Positions 9,028 through 19,971 of a DNA stretch of 64,000 nucleotides are shown in pieces. The DNA is from Anaerobiospirillum sp. (lineage in GTDB: Bacteria; Pseudomonadota; Gammaproteobacteria; Enterobacterales; Succinivibrionaceae), in assembly GCA_029258325.1 (NCBI GenBank), contig JARHZF010000097.1, positions 38,595-102,594 on the forward strand. Reading direction: 5' to 3'. Every line of letters begins with the position of its first letter. Position 1 is the first letter of the stretch. The notes below the pieces were generated by a model that did not search any database, was not told the origin of the DNA, and worked only from the letters and a program-made list of their open reading frames with translations. A program made the position numbers and the translations under genes.

Positions 9028-9636
9028 ATGGATTCATATGTAGATTTAATAGTTTTATCTATAGCAGTAGGAGCAGCAGTGCTCCTACTTCTTTTATTAA
9101 CTTCCTTTATAATTCTGTCTAAACGAGCAAGTAATCTTGAAGATGAAATATCTACTTTAAAAGACATCATAGAAAAGAAAGACGCTGCAAATAACAACTT
9201 AAAAGAACAAATACAACAACTTACAACTAAGTTTTCAACTATGCAAAAAACCGTATCATATATTGCTGAAAATATGGATGGTTTAATAGATGTGCAAGAG
9301 AAGTTAACTACTAAAGTTAATTCATTACAAGATAATTGTGTACCTAAAAAGGTAGAAACACCTACAAATAATGATACAACACAAGATGTTTCTATGTTAT
9401 CTAAAGCTCAACAAATGATAAAAGATGGTTATGATTTATCTGTAATTGAGCAAGAAACTCATTTAGCACGTTCTGAACTTGATATGCTATATTCTGTAAC
9501 TGCTAAAAAAGAAGTAGAAAATAATGCACCTCTTGTAGATGTAAGCGTAGTAGAGAATAATTCTAAAGTAGCTAATTTTAAAGCTCGTTCTGCCTATGGT
9601 ATAGGTACTAAATCTTTAAGTGCAAGACAAAGATAG
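9028..9636 (+). CDS. DUF2802 family membrane-anchored protein
   Basis: An N-terminal membrane helix (residues 5-28) is followed by a predicted coiled coil (about 35-90), a polar linker and a short helical motif, SKAQQMIKDGYDLSVIEQETHLARSELDML. That motif resembles the helix-turn-helix-like end of DUF2802 proteins. Genes of this family follow cheW at the end of chemotaxis operons in polar-flagellated gammaproteobacteria; no biochemical function is established. The C-terminal 50 residues are polar and probably disordered. It is the last gene of the operon in this window. Confidence 0.75.
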   Translation: MDSYVDLIVLSIAVGAAVLLLLLLTSFIILSKRASNLEDEISTLKDIIEKKDAANNNLKEQIQQLTTKFSTMQKTVSYIAENMDGLIDVQEKLTTKVNSLQDNCVPKKVETPTNNDTTQDVSMLSKAQQMIKDGYDLSVIEQETHLARSELDMLYSVTAKKEVENNAPLVDVSVVENNSKVANFKARSAYGIGTKSLSARQR

Positions 9637-9642
9637 CTATTA

Positions 9643-9680
9643 TAAAAAAAAGGCTGTACCTAATTTATTAAGTACAGCCT
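9643..9680 (-). terminator. Intrinsic terminator for galM
   Basis: A perfect 9-bp stem (AGGCTGTAC with GTACAGCCT, arms 9651-9659 and 9672-9680) is preceded on + by a run of A at 9644-9650. That run is the U-tract of a minus-strand transcript arriving from galM. No T-run follows on +, so it would end the chemotaxis operon less well. Confidence 0.75.
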
Positions 9681-9852
9681 AAAGTGTTAGTTATCTAACA
9701 ACAATCAACAAATAAGGATAATACAAATGTATTGTGTGTATTATACACAATTTCCTCATAGATTAAAGAATAATTTTTAATCTTTATTGAAATTTTGTAT
9801 AAAAAATTAATCTTTAGTTATTTAAAAATAAATAATGTATTTAAAATATAAA

Positions 9853-10884
9853 CTAGTTTAATGAAAGAAATTTATATTTTATGAACTTGTTTAATGGTAA
9901 ATCTGGTTTTACTAAAGGATTTACATCTTCAAATTGAGTTAAATTTGGAGAGTCTGGATAAAACTCAGGTTCTAAACAAAAACCAGATTGATTTTCATAG
10001 GCTACACCATCATCACGTGCAATAATATCTGCTCCTTCATGTATATAGTTTCCTGTATAGAATTGCACACAAGGATAATCAGTATAAACTTCCATCATAA
10101 GTTTATTATCTTCTGATTTTGCAATAGCAAATGGTTCACTGCCATTGCCATCTAGTAGATAAGGGTGATCATAACCTCTTGCTTTAATCATTTGCACATC
10201 ATTTAAGAAATCAAGACCAATTTTCTTCTCTTTATTAAAATCAAAAGCTGTATTTTCTACAGGAATAATATTACCTGTTGGTACAGAACCATCATCTAGC
10301 TCTAAATATTCTTTAGATTTTAAATATAGGCTATGATTTAAGATAGAGCTATTAAAACCATTTAAGTTAAAGTAGGCATGATTAGTAATACAAGCAGGGC
10401 ATGTAGCATCACAAGTTGCATAGTATTGAACTAATAAGCTATTGTCATTTTCAAGTTTGTAATTTACGACTAAATCAAAGTTACCTGGAAAACCTTGATC
10501 TCCATCTACAGAATGTATAGTTAAAGTTATGCTACTATCGCTTTTATCTATAATAATAAAACGTCTTTTATCAAAGCCGTTAATACCACCATGAAGACAA
10601 TGTTCTGCATTAGATGCAAGTACATATTTTTTGTTATTAACTACAAATTGAGAACCTCTAATTCTATTTGCAAATCTTCCTATAGTTGCATTGAAGTAAC
10701 AGCCTTGAGTTCCCCAATCATTTTCATCTTTAACACCTAAAAGAACTTCTCTTTTTACCTTTTCGCCAGTAACAGGAACTTTTATAGATGTAATAGTTGC
10801 ACCCCAATCCATAACAGTTACAGTCATGCCATTTGCATTTCTTAATGTATGTAAAATAGGGTCATGTGAGTAGACATTATTCAT
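9853..10884 (-). CDS. galM: Aldose 1-epimerase (galactose mutarotase)
   Basis: GalM interconverts alpha and beta anomers of galactose or glucose in the cytoplasm. The 343-residue protein has the family's landmarks: NRIRGSQF near residue 74, HCLHGG near 95, NHAYFNLNG near 172 with a catalytic His, and GFCLEPEFYPDSPN near 302 with the catalytic Glu. No signal peptide is seen. There are no other Leloir genes (galK, galT, galE) nearby, so it appears to be a single-gene unit with its own terminator. A related hexose-phosphate mutarotase is less likely given the CLEPE motif. Confidence 0.92.
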   Translation of the reverse strand: MNNVYSHDPILHTLRNANGMTVTVMDWGATITSIKVPVTGEKVKREVLLGVKDENDWGTQGCYFNATIGRFANRIRGSQFVVNNKKYVLASNAEHCLHGGINGFDKRRFIIIDKSDSSITLTIHSVDGDQGFPGNFDLVVNYKLENDNSLLVQYYATCDATCPACITNHAYFNLNGFNSSILNHSLYLKSKEYLELDDGSVPTGNIIPVENTAFDFNKEKKIGLDFLNDVQMIKARGYDHPYLLDGNGSEPFAIAKSEDNKLMMEVYTDYPCVQFYTGNYIHEGADIIARDDGVAYENQSGFCLEPEFYPDSPNLTQFEDVNPLVKPDLPLNKFIKYKFLSLN

Positions 10885-11018
10885 ATCAATTATCCTATAA
10901 AAAAGTAATAAAATTACTTACATAATACAACTTTACTTACTAATATTTAAAGATTTTATTTATAAATTTATAATAGAAAAGATTTTTTTAATTATAAAAT
11001 CAAAAAAGATCTTTTTTA

Positions 11019-12476
11019 TTATGTTTTATTTTCAACTATTGTATTAAGAGCATTTATTAAAGCTAATGCAGAACCTTCAATAATATCTGTAGATAATGCT
11101 CTACCATAGTAATGTTTATCTTTATAACTTATGTATAAAGATATAAGAGCTTGAGCTTTTGTACCTTGACCTTTTGATTTAATCTTACAATCAAGAAGAG
11201 AAAATTTAATCTCAGTTATACGCATAATACAATTAAATACAGCATCAATAGGACCACTACCTATATAACTATCTGTTCTTGTTCTTTTACCACATTTTAT
11301 TTTTATAGAAGCTGTTGTATGTAAATCATTATTAGAAGACATTATATTTAATGTTATAAGTTCAAAAGCTTTTTCTTTCTTTTCATCATTTGAAAAAAAG
11401 AGTAGAGCCTCTAAATCATAATCAAATACCTGACCTTTTCTTTCTGCAAGTTCTAAAAATTTCTTGTATATATAATCAAGATTATATGTTGTAGAGTCAT
11501 AACCTAATTTTTGTAATGTGCTCTTGACCATATGACGACCCGATCTTGCATTCATTTGTAAAGGTCTTGCTTCATTACAATCATTATCAACTTTTAGTGT
11601 TGATGTAGATATTTGTTCTTTATAAACTTTAGCAGATAAATTTATAAGATCAGATATTGAGTGCACAGCTCTTTTTATTTTTTCACAATTTATATTTGTG
11701 TATAGATTATTAAAGTAATCTTTTTTAGTTCTAATAGCAAAAACAATATCTTCTAAAAGACAATGACTTGCAGTTGTACCAATACCAGTAATAGTACATT
11801 CAATTTGTCTAGCTCCAGATACTAAAGAGCTAATTGTATTTGCACATGCCATACTTAAATCATTATGACAGTGTACAGATATAGTAATATCTTTTAGCTT
11901 ATCTACATTTTCATAAAGTCTACTAATTAAAGATGAGTATTCACTTGGAAAAACAAGATGATTTCCATCATTTAAATTTATAGTATTAGCACCTGCATCT
12001 ATAGATATTTCTACTATATGTTTTAAGATAGAAAAATCTACATTAAAAATATCTTTTAATGTGAGTTCAATATCATCTGTGTATTGCTTTGCATGACTTA
12101 TAGCATTTTTTATTTTTCCATAAATAGAATCCATGCTTATGTTTTTACAATCACGAAAATCAAAAATAAGATCAAGTCTAAAGTCTTTTTTTAGATTTTC
12201 TATAGATTTATAAGCACTATCTATATTATTACAATCCATAGATGTAAGAATACAAGGTTTTGCATGTTTTAAAACTTTAGCAATTTCCTCTACATTTTTA
12301 AAATCTTCAATAGAGTGAGATGGATCGGGTATTTCTATAATATCTACACCTAGCTTATCTAAAATAATAGCAATTTGAATTTTTTCTTTTAATGAAAAAA
12401 ATGACTTAATGTTTTTTATGCCATCACATAAAGTAGAATCAAAAACTATTACTTGATTTTGTTTGAGTAAAGACAT
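11019..12476 (-). CDS. Degenerate 2-isopropylmalate synthase homologue (LeuA-like), probably not an active IPMS
   Basis: The protein follows the LeuA layout along its length: TIM barrel (1-250), a linker region and a C-terminal LeuA-type regulatory domain (about 365-485). Key residues are changed. The DTTLRDGEQ motif reads DSTLCDGIK, so the catalytic Arg is Cys17; metal Asp18 and His202/His204 (VHCHND) remain. GIGERAGN reads GIGTTASH (231-238), losing the metal-binding Asn and the Glu-Arg pair. The HSSGIHQDG segment of the linker is absent: about 30 residues are missing near residue 290. Other parts, such as KGQVFDYDLEAL, are strongly conserved. The frame is intact, so the protein may have another role. 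No leuB, leuC or leuD is nearby. A weak AT-rich hairpin lies just downstream. Confidence 0.8.
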   Translation of the reverse strand: MSLLKQNQVIVFDSTLCDGIKNIKSFFSLKEKIQIAIILDKLGVDIIEIPDPSHSIEDFKNVEEIAKVLKHAKPCILTSMDCNNIDSAYKSIENLKKDFRLDLIFDFRDCKNISMDSIYGKIKNAISHAKQYTDDIELTLKDIFNVDFSILKHIVEISIDAGANTINLNDGNHLVFPSEYSSLISRLYENVDKLKDITISVHCHNDLSMACANTISSLVSGARQIECTITGIGTTASHCLLEDIVFAIRTKKDYFNNLYTNINCEKIKRAVHSISDLINLSAKVYKEQISTSTLKVDNDCNEARPLQMNARSGRHMVKSTLQKLGYDSTTYNLDYIYKKFLELAERKGQVFDYDLEALLFFSNDEKKEKAFELITLNIMSSNNDLHTTASIKIKCGKRTRTDSYIGSGPIDAVFNCIMRITEIKFSLLDCKIKSKGQGTKAQALISLYISYKDKHYYGRALSTDIIEGSALALINALNTIVENKT

Positions 12477-12628
12477 TTTAAAATTACCTATAAATTACAA
12501 AAAGTATATTTTTTGTAAAAAAATTGAGAAAAATCTTTTTTATGTTTTTTATACAAAAGTATTTATTTATATTAGAGATTTTAATAAAGAAGAATATTTG
12601 CAAAATAATGATATTTTCTTTATTTATG

Positions 12629-12654
12629 GGATATTTATTCCAAAATAAATATCC
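12629..12654. repeat. Perfect 11-bp inverted repeat (hairpin) without a U-tract
   Basis: Arms GGATATTTATT (12629-12639) and its exact complement (12644-12654) enclose CCAA. No T-run follows on either strand, so it is not a standard terminator. It may be an operator or mRNA 5' structure for either divergent gene. Confidence 0.5.
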
Positions 12655-12782
12655 TACTATCACTTATATATAAGCTTTAATAAGATATACTATTTATTTT
12701 GCAAAAATATAGTTTTTCGTAAAAAAAATCAATTAAGCTATTAATCATAATACAAAAAATTATGTTTTTTATTTTCTTTTTA

Positions 12783-12798
12783 TGTGTGCTATATCACG
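12783..12798. promoter_or_regulatory. Candidate CRP site upstream of glpK
   Basis: TGTGT-GCTATA-TCACG matches the CRP consensus TGTGA-N6-TCACA at 8 of 10 fixed positions with correct spacing. Glycerol genes are CRP-controlled in E. coli. The site is about 150 bases before the glpK start. It is a pattern match only. Confidence 0.4.
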
Positions 12799-12903
12799 AA
12801 AATTTTATTCTTCTTAACATATATTTAACACCGTATTAACAATTTTTTTTGAAAATATATCCTAAGTTTGAAATTATTTTTCTTAATTTTTGTAAATACC
12901 TAA

Positions 12904-14442
<1,539 letters not shown>

Positions 14443-14469
14443 TAACTAGGCAAAATTGGAGAATTAGCT

Positions 14470-15192
14470 ATGTTACCTTATATAAGTGAATTTGTAGGTA
14501 CTGCAATTCTAATTATCTTAGGTTGTGGTGTAGTAGCAAATGTTTGCTTAACTGGTTCTGGTATGAAAGGTGGTGGTCCTATTCAGATAACCATAGCATG
14601 GGGTCTTGCAGTTATGTTACCTGCATATACCTTTGGTTCATCATCAGGTGCCCACTTTAATCCAGCTTTAACTATTGCTCTTGCAGCAGATGGTTCATTC
14701 CCATGGGAAATGGTACCAGGCTACTGTATTGCTCAATTTGCAGGTGCAACTCTTGGTGCTTGTATTGTATATGCTTTATACAAGTGTCAATTTGCAGCAG
14801 AACAAGATCCACTAACAAAGCGTGGTGTATTTTGTCCAACTCCTGTAATTCAAAACTTTACCCAAAACATGTTATCAGAAATTGTAGGTACATTTATTCT
14901 TGTATTTGCAATTAAAGGTATAGCTAACATAGTTCCACTAGCAGGTGGTGTATCTTGGTTTGTTGTATTTGGTATTATCGTGTCAATTGGTATGTCATTA
15001 GGTGGTTTAACAGGTTATGCTATTAACCCAGCTCGTGATATTGGTCCTAGATTTGCACACTTTATTCTACCAATTCCAGGCAAGACAGACTCAAATTGGA
15101 AATATGCTATTGTGACATTATTTGGCCCAATTATTGGTGCTCTATTAGCAGTAGGTGTATTTAATATTATTCCATGGGCTCCAGCTGCTTAA
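14470..15192 (+). CDS. glpF: Glycerol uptake facilitator (aquaglyceroporin)
   Basis: This inner-membrane channel lets glycerol diffuse in, where GlpK traps it. Both NPA boxes are present: GAHFNPALT (Asn64-Ala66) and YAINPARDIGPR near residue 183. The Asp after the second NPAR is the mark of glycerol-conducting members rather than water-only aquaporins. Six hydrophobic segments are visible. At 240 residues it is shorter than E. coli GlpF (281), mainly in the extramembrane ends. A terminator follows directly, closing a two-gene operon. Confidence 0.95.
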   Translation: MLPYISEFVGTAILIILGCGVVANVCLTGSGMKGGGPIQITIAWGLAVMLPAYTFGSSSGAHFNPALTIALAADGSFPWEMVPGYCIAQFAGATLGACIVYALYKCQFAAEQDPLTKRGVFCPTPVIQNFTQNMLSEIVGTFILVFAIKGIANIVPLAGGVSWFVVFGIIVSIGMSLGGLTGYAINPARDIGPRFAHFILPIPGKTDSNWKYAIVTLFGPIIGALLAVGVFNIIPWAPAA

Positions 15193-15218
15193 TATAATTT
15201 AGTCATTTTAATTTTCAC

Positions 15219-15255
15219 AAAGCCATATAAATTCAAAGTTTATATGGCTTTTTTT
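15219..15255 (+). terminator. Intrinsic terminator of glpK-glpF
   Basis: A perfect 13-bp stem (arms 15219-15231 and 15239-15251, core AAGCCATATAAA) with a 7-base loop runs into a T-tract ending at 15255. Confidence 0.85.
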
Positions 15256-15585
15256 AGTTTTAGTAAAAATAAAATTTAAAATAGAGATGTTTTATCTCTC
15301 TATATGTATAAGTTTCACCTTATGTACTACTTTTGTTTGTAAACTTTGGACACTTATTAATTAAGATTACTCATTTTTATCTAGTTTACTTTAAATTATT
15401 TTCAATAATTTTGGTACAAATAGGATATTAAAATTGAATATTTAATATGACTTTTTTATGATCTTATAAAGAACTAGTATGTATACTATAAGCCTTTATA
15501 CTTTTACCTTATATTAAAAAAGTGCAAAAGTTATGAGCTTTTACACTTTACATAAATCTTTAAGATTAAAAATAAAATCAACATA
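15256..15585. other. Non-coding gap between glpF and the acyltransferase gene
   Basis: These 330 AT-rich bases lie between two convergent genes. A 12-bp hairpin with one mismatch (arms 15519-15530 and 15538-15549) may be a second, back-up terminator for the minus-strand gene. I see no open frame with a ribosome site here. Confidence 0.5.
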
Positions 15586-15610
15586 AAAAAGGAGGCTTTA
15601 CCTCCTTTTT
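15586..15610. terminator. Bidirectional intrinsic terminator
   Basis: Stem AAAAAGGAGG / CCTCCTTTTT with loop CTTTA, just after the stop of the minus-strand acyltransferase gene. A-rich and T-rich flanks give a U-tract in both directions. Confidence 0.8.
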
Positions 15611-15617
15611 AATTATC

Positions 15618-17558
15618 TTATTTTTTATCTCTTTTTTTCACAACCTCAACATCTTCGTTAAAGGTTTGATTTTCATGGCGACTTGTTCTTACAAAATCCA
15701 TTTCTTTTAATATATAAGAGACAACTTTTTTAGAACCAGCTATAGAGTAATGAAGACCATCTTGATAGATAGGGACAAAATCATCTGTCATAATTTGACA
15801 GTTAGTATCATCACAAATAGCATCATTTGGATTTATAACTTTTATATTTTTATAAGCCTTAGCTGTTTCTTTAATATAAGAGTTAAGTTTTATTATTTTT
15901 GGTGAATGTAGATCTTTTCTAACATTGCATGGAATAGATTTCTTTAAAATATTAGTAAAGATATTGTCCATACGATGTAAATACATACAAGTAGCACCAA
16001 TATCAAAAAATGTTTGATAAGGATTTGTAATTAGATAGATCTTAGATTTAGGCATATCTTTAGATAAAGCCTCAATATCAAGAGCTAATTGTTTATAAAA
16101 ATCTTCTACTTTTTGTTCATGATTAGATCTCATATAAAGACTTTTTTCATATCTTTGCCAATCTTGAGCAATCATAACTCTTAAATGAGGATTTTTATTT
16201 GCAATTTCAACAAGGTTCTTATAACGTATTTCGCATTTAGGATCAATAATACCCTCAGGTCTTTTACTTACAGCACTACTGTAGGAGTAACAACCATCTT
16301 TAAATACTGTATAAACTTTAATACCACGAGATAGGAGATCACGCATATAGTGTCTTGAAAAACTATCACCAGATATAATAAATAAAGGTCTTTTATCTTT
16401 ATTACCCTCAATTCTAACATCACCTTCATTAGTTATAGTTTTACCACCATATAAAGAACCTTCAGGTACTATATGTTTTACTCTATAAGGGGCACCATCT
16501 AATGAAAAATAATAAGATATTGAGCATAAAGCTGTATAAAAGGCTAAAAATATATAGCCATAATTACGTCTAGTTTCAAAGACATGATAGATGATAATAG
16601 CACTTATTAAGATTAATAATACTGTCTGTAGAACAAAAGCATCAAAGCCTAAATTAGTCATAACAACTAAGATAGGGTAGTGCATTAAGTATATAGAGTA
16701 AGAGTAAAGACCTATTTTTTGTATAATGACATTTTTTAAAACTGTATCTTCATTATTAGTTGCAATACATATATAAGCACCTAAACATGGAAGTAAAGAA
16801 AAAGCTGTAGGCCAGTGATTATCTTCATTAATAATGATACAAGATATTAAGATAAGGCTAAGACCTAGAAGTTCTAAATTCTTTTTACTTACTCTTTTTG
16901 TGTAAATAGGATAAAAGAAAGCAAGTGCTCCTATTAATAATTCAAAAGAGCGAGAATAGGTCATAAAATAAGATTCTTTTGGATTATATGTGGTATACCA
17001 AATACCAAAGATAGTAAGAACTATAGTTAGTAAAGTGGTTATATTTTTGAGTTTATCGCGACCAAAAGTTTTTGCAATTAAAAGAAGTATGACAGGGTAG
17101 AAAATATAAAATTGCCATTCAACTGATAATGACCAAGTATGAAGTAGAGGTTGATTTAAAGAGGATGCAGCAAAGTAATCTGTATTTTGAGCAAAGGATA
17201 TATTTGATATAAATAAAAGAGCACATAAAGAGTCAAAAGCATATTTCTTTAAGTCACCTACACCAAATATAAAATAATATACTACTAAGAAAAGTAAAAT
17301 AGTAATAAATAAAGATGGGCAAATTCTTTTTGCTCTATTTTGATAGAATGTTGTAAGAGAAAAATTATTCTTTTCAATTCCTGTATAGATTATCTTGGTC
17401 ATTAAAAAACCAGATATAACAAAAAAAACATCTACGCCAACAAAACCACCTCTTAAAAAATTAGAGTTTGGATATAAGCTTTGGCAAATATGAAAAATAG
17501 TAACTGCTAATACAGCAATAGCTCTTAGACCTGTTATATCATTTCGCAGTTTACGCAT
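15618..17558 (-). CDS. OafA/OafB-type O-acyltransferase with C-terminal SGNH domain
   Basis: This large inner-membrane protein probably transfers acyl (often acetyl) groups to cell-surface sugars such as O-antigen. Residues 1-350 form an acyltransferase-3 membrane domain with about ten hydrophobic segments; it begins RNDITGLRAIAVLAVTIFH, with the family's catalytic His region, and contains GGFVGVDVFFVISGFLM. The C-terminal part (about 390-620) is an SGNH hydrolase-like domain with ISGDSFSRHYM near residue 400 and the catalytic DGLH pair near 610 (YQDGLHYSIAG). The 646-residue length fits the two-domain OafB type. It is a single-gene unit; the acceptor sugar cannot be read from the sequence. 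Confidence 0.88.
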   Translation of the reverse strand: MRKLRNDITGLRAIAVLAVTIFHICQSLYPNSNFLRGGFVGVDVFFVISGFLMTKIIYTGIEKNNFSLTTFYQNRAKRICPSLFITILLFLVVYYFIFGVGDLKKYAFDSLCALLFISNISFAQNTDYFAASSLNQPLLHTWSLSVEWQFYIFYPVILLLIAKTFGRDKLKNITTLLTIVLTIFGIWYTTYNPKESYFMTYSRSFELLIGALAFFYPIYTKRVSKKNLELLGLSLILISCIIINEDNHWPTAFSLLPCLGAYICIATNNEDTVLKNVIIQKIGLYSYSIYLMHYPILVVMTNLGFDAFVLQTVLLILISAIIIYHVFETRRNYGYIFLAFYTALCSISYYFSLDGAPYRVKHIVPEGSLYGGKTITNEGDVRIEGNKDKRPLFIISGDSFSRHYMRDLLSRGIKVYTVFKDGCYSYSSAVSKRPEGIIDPKCEIRYKNLVEIANKNPHLRVMIAQDWQRYEKSLYMRSNHEQKVEDFYKQLALDIEALSKDMPKSKIYLITNPYQTFFDIGATCMYLHRMDNIFTNILKKSIPCNVRKDLHSPKIIKLNSYIKETAKAYKNIKVINPNDAICDDTNCQIMTDDFVPIYQDGLHYSIAGSKKVVSYILKEMDFVRTSRHENQTFNEDVEVVKKRDKK

Positions 17559-17840
17559 AAAAACCCCTTTTATTTTTTTATATAATAGTTTTATTATAAA
17601 CTTTAGAAAAAAAATATAAAAACTAAATGCTTTATAAAATAGTAAACTTCTTTAAAAATTATTTTTAAAGAAGATTTCTTTTTTGTAAGTAGTTTAGATA
17701 ACTATTTCTTTATTTATTGATTTATTTAATAAAATATCTATGTAGATACTTATAGAATGAGTTTATATAGCTTTAAAAATAAAAATTTTGTTTAAAAGTG
17801 TTAGAATTAGTTAAATATATTTTAGTTAGGAGAATTTATA

Positions 17841-19040
17841 ATGATTATTGAGCCTAAAGTTCGTGGTTTTATTTGTGTTACAACTCATCCTACTGGTTGT
17901 AGAGCAAATGTTCAAAAGCAAATTGAATATGTAAAATCTAAAGGTGAGGTTAAAAATGGTCCTAAGAAAGTTCTTGTTATAGGCTCATCAACAGGTTATG
18001 GTTTAGCATCTAGAATAAGTGCAGCATTTGGCTCTAAAGCTGCAACTTTAGGTGTTTTCTTTGAGAAAAAAGGCTCAGAAAAAAGAGCAGGTAGCCCAGG
18101 TTGGTACAATACTGCTGCTTTTACAGAGTTTGCAACTAAAGAAGGCTTATATGCAAAGAATATTAATGCAGATGCTTTCTCTGATGAATGTCGTCAAAAG
18201 ACTATTGAAGTAATTAAAGAAGATTTAGGTCAAGTTGATTTAGTTATTTACTCACTTGCAGCACCTGTTCGTAAGATGCCAAAGACTCAAGAAGTTGTAC
18301 GTTCTTCTTTAAAACCAATTGGTAAACCTTATGTATCAACAGCTATTGATACTAATAAAGACTGCATTATTGAAGCTACAGTAGAACCTGCAACAGATGA
18401 AGAAATTGCAAATACTGTAACTGTTATGGGTGGTCAAGATTGGGAATTATGGATGCAAGCTTTACATGAGGCAAATGTTTTAGCTCCAAATTGTAAAACT
18501 TTAGCCTATAGTTATATAGGTACTGAAATTACATGGCCAATTTACTGGCATGGTGCTTTAGGTAAGGCTAAAGAAGATCTTGATAGAGCAGCTCTTGCAA
18601 ATAGAGAGTTATTAAAAGATATAAATGGTGACGCTCGTGTTGCTGTATTAAAATCAGTAGTAACTCAAGCATCATCAGCTATTCCTGTAATGCCATTATA
18701 TATTGCAATTTGCTTTAAGATTATGAAAGAGCAAGGCGTTCATGAAAATGTAATTCAACATATTTATAGAATGTTTAGTGAGCAATTATATGGTGATAAA
18801 GCAATTTATGATGATGCAAATCGCCTAAGAGTTGATACTTTAGAATTAGATAGTAAAGTACAAGATGCATGTAAAGCTTTATGGCCTCAAATTACTACAG
18901 AGAACTTATTTGAGCTTACAGATTATAAAGAGTATAAACATGAGTTCTTAGAATTATTTGGTTTTGAAGTTGAAGGTGTTGATTATAGTGCTGATGTAAA
19001 TCCAGATGTTCAATTTGATGTAATTGATATGGTTTCATAG
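17841..19040 (+). CDS. fabV: Enoyl-ACP/enoyl-CoA reductase FabV
   Basis: FabV catalyses the last, NADH-dependent step of each fatty-acid elongation cycle (or trans-2-enoyl-CoA reduction). The 399-residue protein is full length for this long SDR subfamily. The nucleotide-binding region is [16 protein letters not shown] (44-59), and the catalytic pair is Tyr235 and Lys244 in the FabV-specific Y-x8-K spacing ([10 protein letters not shown]). The N-terminal [13 protein letters not shown] is characteristic. It has a TTAGGAG ribosome site and its own terminator. FabV enzymes of other species tolerate triclosan; that is family knowledge, not shown here. Confidence 0.96.
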   Translation: MIIEPKVRGFICVTTHPTGCRANVQKQIEYVKSKGEVKNGPKKVLVIGSSTGYGLASRISAAFGSKAATLGVFFEKKGSEKRAGSPGWYNTAAFTEFATKEGLYAKNINADAFSDECRQKTIEVIKEDLGQVDLVIYSLAAPVRKMPKTQEVVRSSLKPIGKPYVSTAIDTNKDCIIEATVEPATDEEIANTVTVMGGQDWELWMQALHEANVLAPNCKTLAYSYIGTEITWPIYWHGALGKAKEDLDRAALANRELLKDINGDARVAVLKSVVTQASSAIPVMPLYIAICFKIMKEQGVHENVIQHIYRMFSEQLYGDKAIYDDANRLRVDTLELDSKVQDACKALWPQITTENLFELTDYKEYKHEFLELFGFEVEGVDYSADVNPDVQFDVIDMVS

Positions 19041-19061
19041 TACATAAAACATCTTACATAC

Positions 19062-19100
19062 AAAAACACCTCTAAACTTTTACATTTAGAGGTGTTTTTT
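19062..19100. terminator. Bidirectional terminator between fabV and folD
   Basis: Stem AAAACACCTCTAAA (from 19063) pairs with its complement ending at about 19098, flanked by A-run and T-run. It lies between two convergent genes and abuts the folD stop. Confidence 0.85.
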
Positions 19101-19101
19101 A

Positions 19102-19959
19102 TTAGATATTTATATGTGCTTTATAAGCGTCTATAGTATTTTCCATAAGGGATGCTATAGTCATAGGACCTACACCACCTGGAACTGGTGTTATATAAGA
19201 TGCTCTTTCTTTTGCAACTTCAAAATCAACATCACCGCAAAGAGAACCATCTTCTAATCTATTAATACCTACATCTATAACAATAGCACCTTCTTTTATT
19301 AAAGAACCATCTAAGAATTTAGGTTTACCTACAGCTACAACAACAATATCAGCATTTGCTAAAAAAGGTTTTAAATCCTTTGTAAATTTATGGGTAACTG
19401 ATACTGTAGCACCTGCTAGTAATAGTTCTAATGCCATAGGTCTACCTACAATATTAGATGCACCTACAACAGTTGCATTTAAACCTTTTAGATCTGATTT
19501 TATAGATCTAAGCATAGTCATAACACCCTTTGGAGTACAAGCTCTAAGTCTTGGTATTCTTTGAGTTAGACGACCTACATTATAAGGATGGAAACCATCT
19601 ACATCTTTTGATGAGTCAATCTTTTCAATAACTAAAGTTTCATCTAGATGTTTTGGAAGAGGGAATTGAACTAATATACCATCAACATTATCATCTTTAT
19701 TTAATTTATCAATTAAAGCATTTAATTCATCTTGAGTTGTATTTTCATCTAATTTATATGAAAAAGTTTCAATACCTACATCAATGCAAGCTTTTTCTTT
19801 ATTTTTAACATAAACTTGAGATGCAGGATCATTTCCTACTAAAACAACAGCAAGACCAGGTTTTCTATAACCTTGATTACAAAAATCACTAACTTCTTTA
19901 TTTAGATTTTCTCTAATATTTTTAGCTAAAGTTTTGCCATCAATTAATGTTGCGGACAT
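19102..19959 (-). CDS. folD: Methylenetetrahydrofolate dehydrogenase/cyclohydrolase
   Basis: FolD interconverts 5,10-methylene-, methenyl- and 10-formyl-tetrahydrofolate in one-carbon metabolism. The 285-residue protein is of normal length. It has the active-site Tyr50 and Lys54 in [25 protein letters not shown] near residue 95, the NADP-binding [17 protein letters not shown] near 160, and the C-terminal signature [20 protein letters not shown] gene for a TauE/SafE permease lies 12 bases upstream on the same strand, so the two are probably co-transcribed. Confidence 0.97.
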   Translation of the reverse strand: MSATLIDGKTLAKNIRENLNKEVSDFCNQGYRKPGLAVVLVGNDPASQVYVKNKEKACIDVGIETFSYKLDENTTQDELNALIDKLNKDDNVDGILVQFPLPKHLDETLVIEKIDSSKDVDGFHPYNVGRLTQRIPRLRACTPKGVMTMLRSIKSDLKGLNATVVGASNIVGRPMALELLLAGATVSVTHKFTKDLKPFLANADIVVVAVGKPKFLDGSLIKEGAIVIDVGINRLEDGSLCGDVDFEVAKERASYITPVPGGVGPMTIASLMENTIDAYKAHINI

Positions 19960-19971
19960 AAAAGCTCCAAT

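Noticed and set aside
12463..12648. Plus-strand 61-codon open frame upstream of glpK
   Set aside because: It overlaps the start of the LeuA-like gene, has no ribosome site, runs into a hairpin and has composition like AT-rich non-coding DNA.
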